NCBI GenBank assembly: GCA_036675505.1
Contig: JAKFEW010000063.1
Location: 1 to 29,122 of the forward strand
Direction of reading: 5' to 3'
DNA length: 29,122 nt
Source: JAKFEW01 sp036675505
GTDB lineage: Bacteria; Cyanobacteriota; Sericytochromatia; S15B-MN24; JAQBPE01
The notes below the pieces were generated by a model. The model had not been told where the DNA came from. It saw only the letters and a program-made list of their open reading frames with translations, and searched no databases. A program made the position numbers and the translations under genes. This document shows positions 28,045 through 29,122 of the stretch, piece by piece (the stretch's first letter is position 1; every line of letters starts with the position of its first letter).

Positions 28045-29122
28045 TCAGAAATGCCAGGCGCCACTCACCTCGACGCCGCGGTAGGTGCCCTCGGTGCCGA
28101 GTGCGACGGCGCGCCCGCCCCAGCCCGCCGACACGGCCACCTCGGCGTCGTGCCCGAGGTCGACGGTCACGGCGCTCGAGATCACGGGCGCGACCGCCCG
28201 GCTCGCCAAATCTTGCAGGACGCCCGGCGCGACCTCGTAACGCACGGCGCCTGCGCGGCCCGCATACACCACGGCGCCAGTATGGAACGGCAAGCGGGAG
28301 GGCAGGCCCACCTTCGGGCCGGCAGCGTTCCAGGCGCGGTGGCGGTACTGGTAGCGGGCGGTCCAGGGTCCGTCGGGCAGCGGCGTGACGCTCGCCTCGG
28401 CGAGCAACGTCTGGGTGATGCCGGCCTCGACGCCGCCCAGGCCGACGCGGCCCAGCAGCCCGCCGACGAGCACGCCCACTTGTGGGATCGGTCGCCATGC
28501 GACTTCGGCGCCGACCGACCGCTCGAGGCCGCCGGCGCGGGCCGCGGCGTCGACTTCTTCCCAGCGATCCTGGCCGGCGTGGGCCTTGAGCTCGAAGGCG
28601 CCCAGCCGGGCGCCGGCCTCGAGCCGGCCCATCACCACCGGCGAAGCTGAAAGGGCTGGATCCAGGGGGGTCGACGCGCCGCCGCGGGCCGCGAGGCGCC
28701 ACGTGCCGCCGGTGGCCGCGAAGGTGGCGCCGATCTCCTGGGCGCCGGCGCCGCCGAAGGCGACGCGCCCGACCTCGACATCGAGGCTCAGGCGATCGCC
28801 CCAGCGCTTCATGCCGGTGGCGAACACCTTCGAGCGGTCGAGCCCGGCGTAGTTCTGGCTGGAGACCCGGGCGCCCACCCGGTCGGCGCTGCCGTCGCGC
28901 GTGAGGCGGTACAGGTCCTGGATGCCGAAGTCCGTCGGCCGCGCCGCGAGCGCGCGGCGGGCTGCGCCGCGCGCGCGGGCGAAATCGCCGCCATGGTGGC
29001 GCACGAGGGCCTCGGCGGCCGCGGCGAAGGGCGCGTCGGGGTCGGTGGCCTCGACGCCGGCGAGCAGCTCGGCCGCCGCGGCGGCCTGGCCGGTGGCGAC
29101 GAGGTACTCGCCGCGCAGCAGC
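28045..29122 (-). CDS. TPR-linked outer-membrane beta-barrel protein (partial, 5' end outside window)
   Basis: The frame is open from the right edge (first full codon at 29121) to TGA at 28045-28047, giving about 358 C-terminal residues. The first ~75 read as TPR-like Ala/Leu helices (LLRGEYLVATGQAAAAAELL, then FARARGAARRALAARPTDF). The remaining ~280 are alternating hydrophobic/polar strands with many Gly and aromatic residues, ending in GAWHF; a terminal Phe is typical of outer-membrane barrels. This order recalls polysaccharide-export proteins such as PgaA or BcsC. It could serve export of the polymer made by the family 2 glycosyltransferase, but they are 20 kb apart. An internal GTG at 29004 is not the likely start. 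Confidence 0.7.
   Translation of the reverse strand, partial: LLRGEYLVATGQAAAAAELLAGVEATDPDAPFAAAAEALVRHHGGDFARARGAARRALAARPTDFGIQDLYRLTRDGSADRVGARVSSQNYAGLDRSKVFATGMKRWGDRLSLDVEVGRVAFGGAGAQEIGATFAATGGTWRLAARGGASTPLDPALSASPVVMGRLEAGARLGAFELKAHAGQDRWEEVDAAARAGGLERSVGAEVAWRPIPQVGVLVGGLLGRVGLGGVEAGITQTLLAEASVTPLPDGPWTARYQYRHRAWNAAGPKVGLPSRLPFHTGAVVYAGRAGAVRYEVAPGVLQDLASRAVAPVISSAVTVDLGHDAEVAVSAGWGGRAVALGTEGTYRGVEVSGAWHF

Noticed and set aside
1..29122. CRISPR array, insertion sequence or integrase
   Set aside because: No regularly spaced repeats, transposase or recombinase signatures were seen in any frame. The 60-bp periodicity at 3290-3470 is the KGG protein repeat.

Overview
The window is GC-rich (roughly 65-70 %) bacterial chromosome, packed with single-copy housekeeping genes on both strands. 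The last, partial gene encodes TPR-like helices followed by a region reading like an outer-membrane beta-barrel ending in Phe, and two lipoproteins are present, so the host is probably a diderm. No rRNA or universal phylogenetic marker is present and I cannot name the phylum. The omega-like subunit and the glycine-rich KGG protein leave a deep, non-photosynthetic relative of Cyanobacteriota possible, but this is a guess.

Region 1-1964 is the accessory part. It holds the tail of a repetitive protein, a small unknown gene, a strong bidirectional terminator, and a 310-residue phage-type protein resembling the BstA abortive-infection family by memory of its sequence. This block abuts the 3' end of a tRNA-Lys(UUU) gene, the usual integration side for islands, but no integrase or second att copy is visible. 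From 1993 to 6587 come the tRNA promoter, a four-helix membrane protein, a KGG-repeat stress protein with a long AT-rich control region, and a gatA-gatB operon (no gatC nearby) behind a good sigma70-type promoter.

From 6590 to 15834: a family 2 membrane glycosyltransferase behind an 11-bp inverted repeat, a small two-helix membrane protein, RNase D, a zinc-ribbon protein translationally coupled to an M3 metallopeptidase, a secreted EndA-type nuclease lipoprotein divergent from a CrcB fluoride channel, an Nfu iron-sulfur carrier, a small lipoprotein, and a CBS-less GMP reductase/IMP dehydrogenase family enzyme whose start region is duplicated as an out-of-frame upstream ORF.

From 15888 to 18860: a COG4947-like esterase with a long structured leader, an HNH endonuclease preceded by interleaved inverted repeats, and an ATP-grasp ligase. 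From 18881 to 24480, all on the minus strand: an omega-like RNA polymerase subunit, FbaB-type class I aldolase, PepF-type M3B oligoendopeptidase and an orphan sensor histidine kinase. The right end (24636-29122, all minus) has a Pro/Ala-rich TPR and zinc-ribbon protein, an abutting pair of unknown membrane protein and GH13 amylase, and the partial TPR/beta-barrel gene.

Most transcription units end in long, near-perfect GC-rich hairpins with short loops, often shared by convergent genes. The least explained items are the leaders of the esterase and HNH genes, the duplicated start of the GMP reductase-like gene, and the BstA-like gene beside the tRNA.
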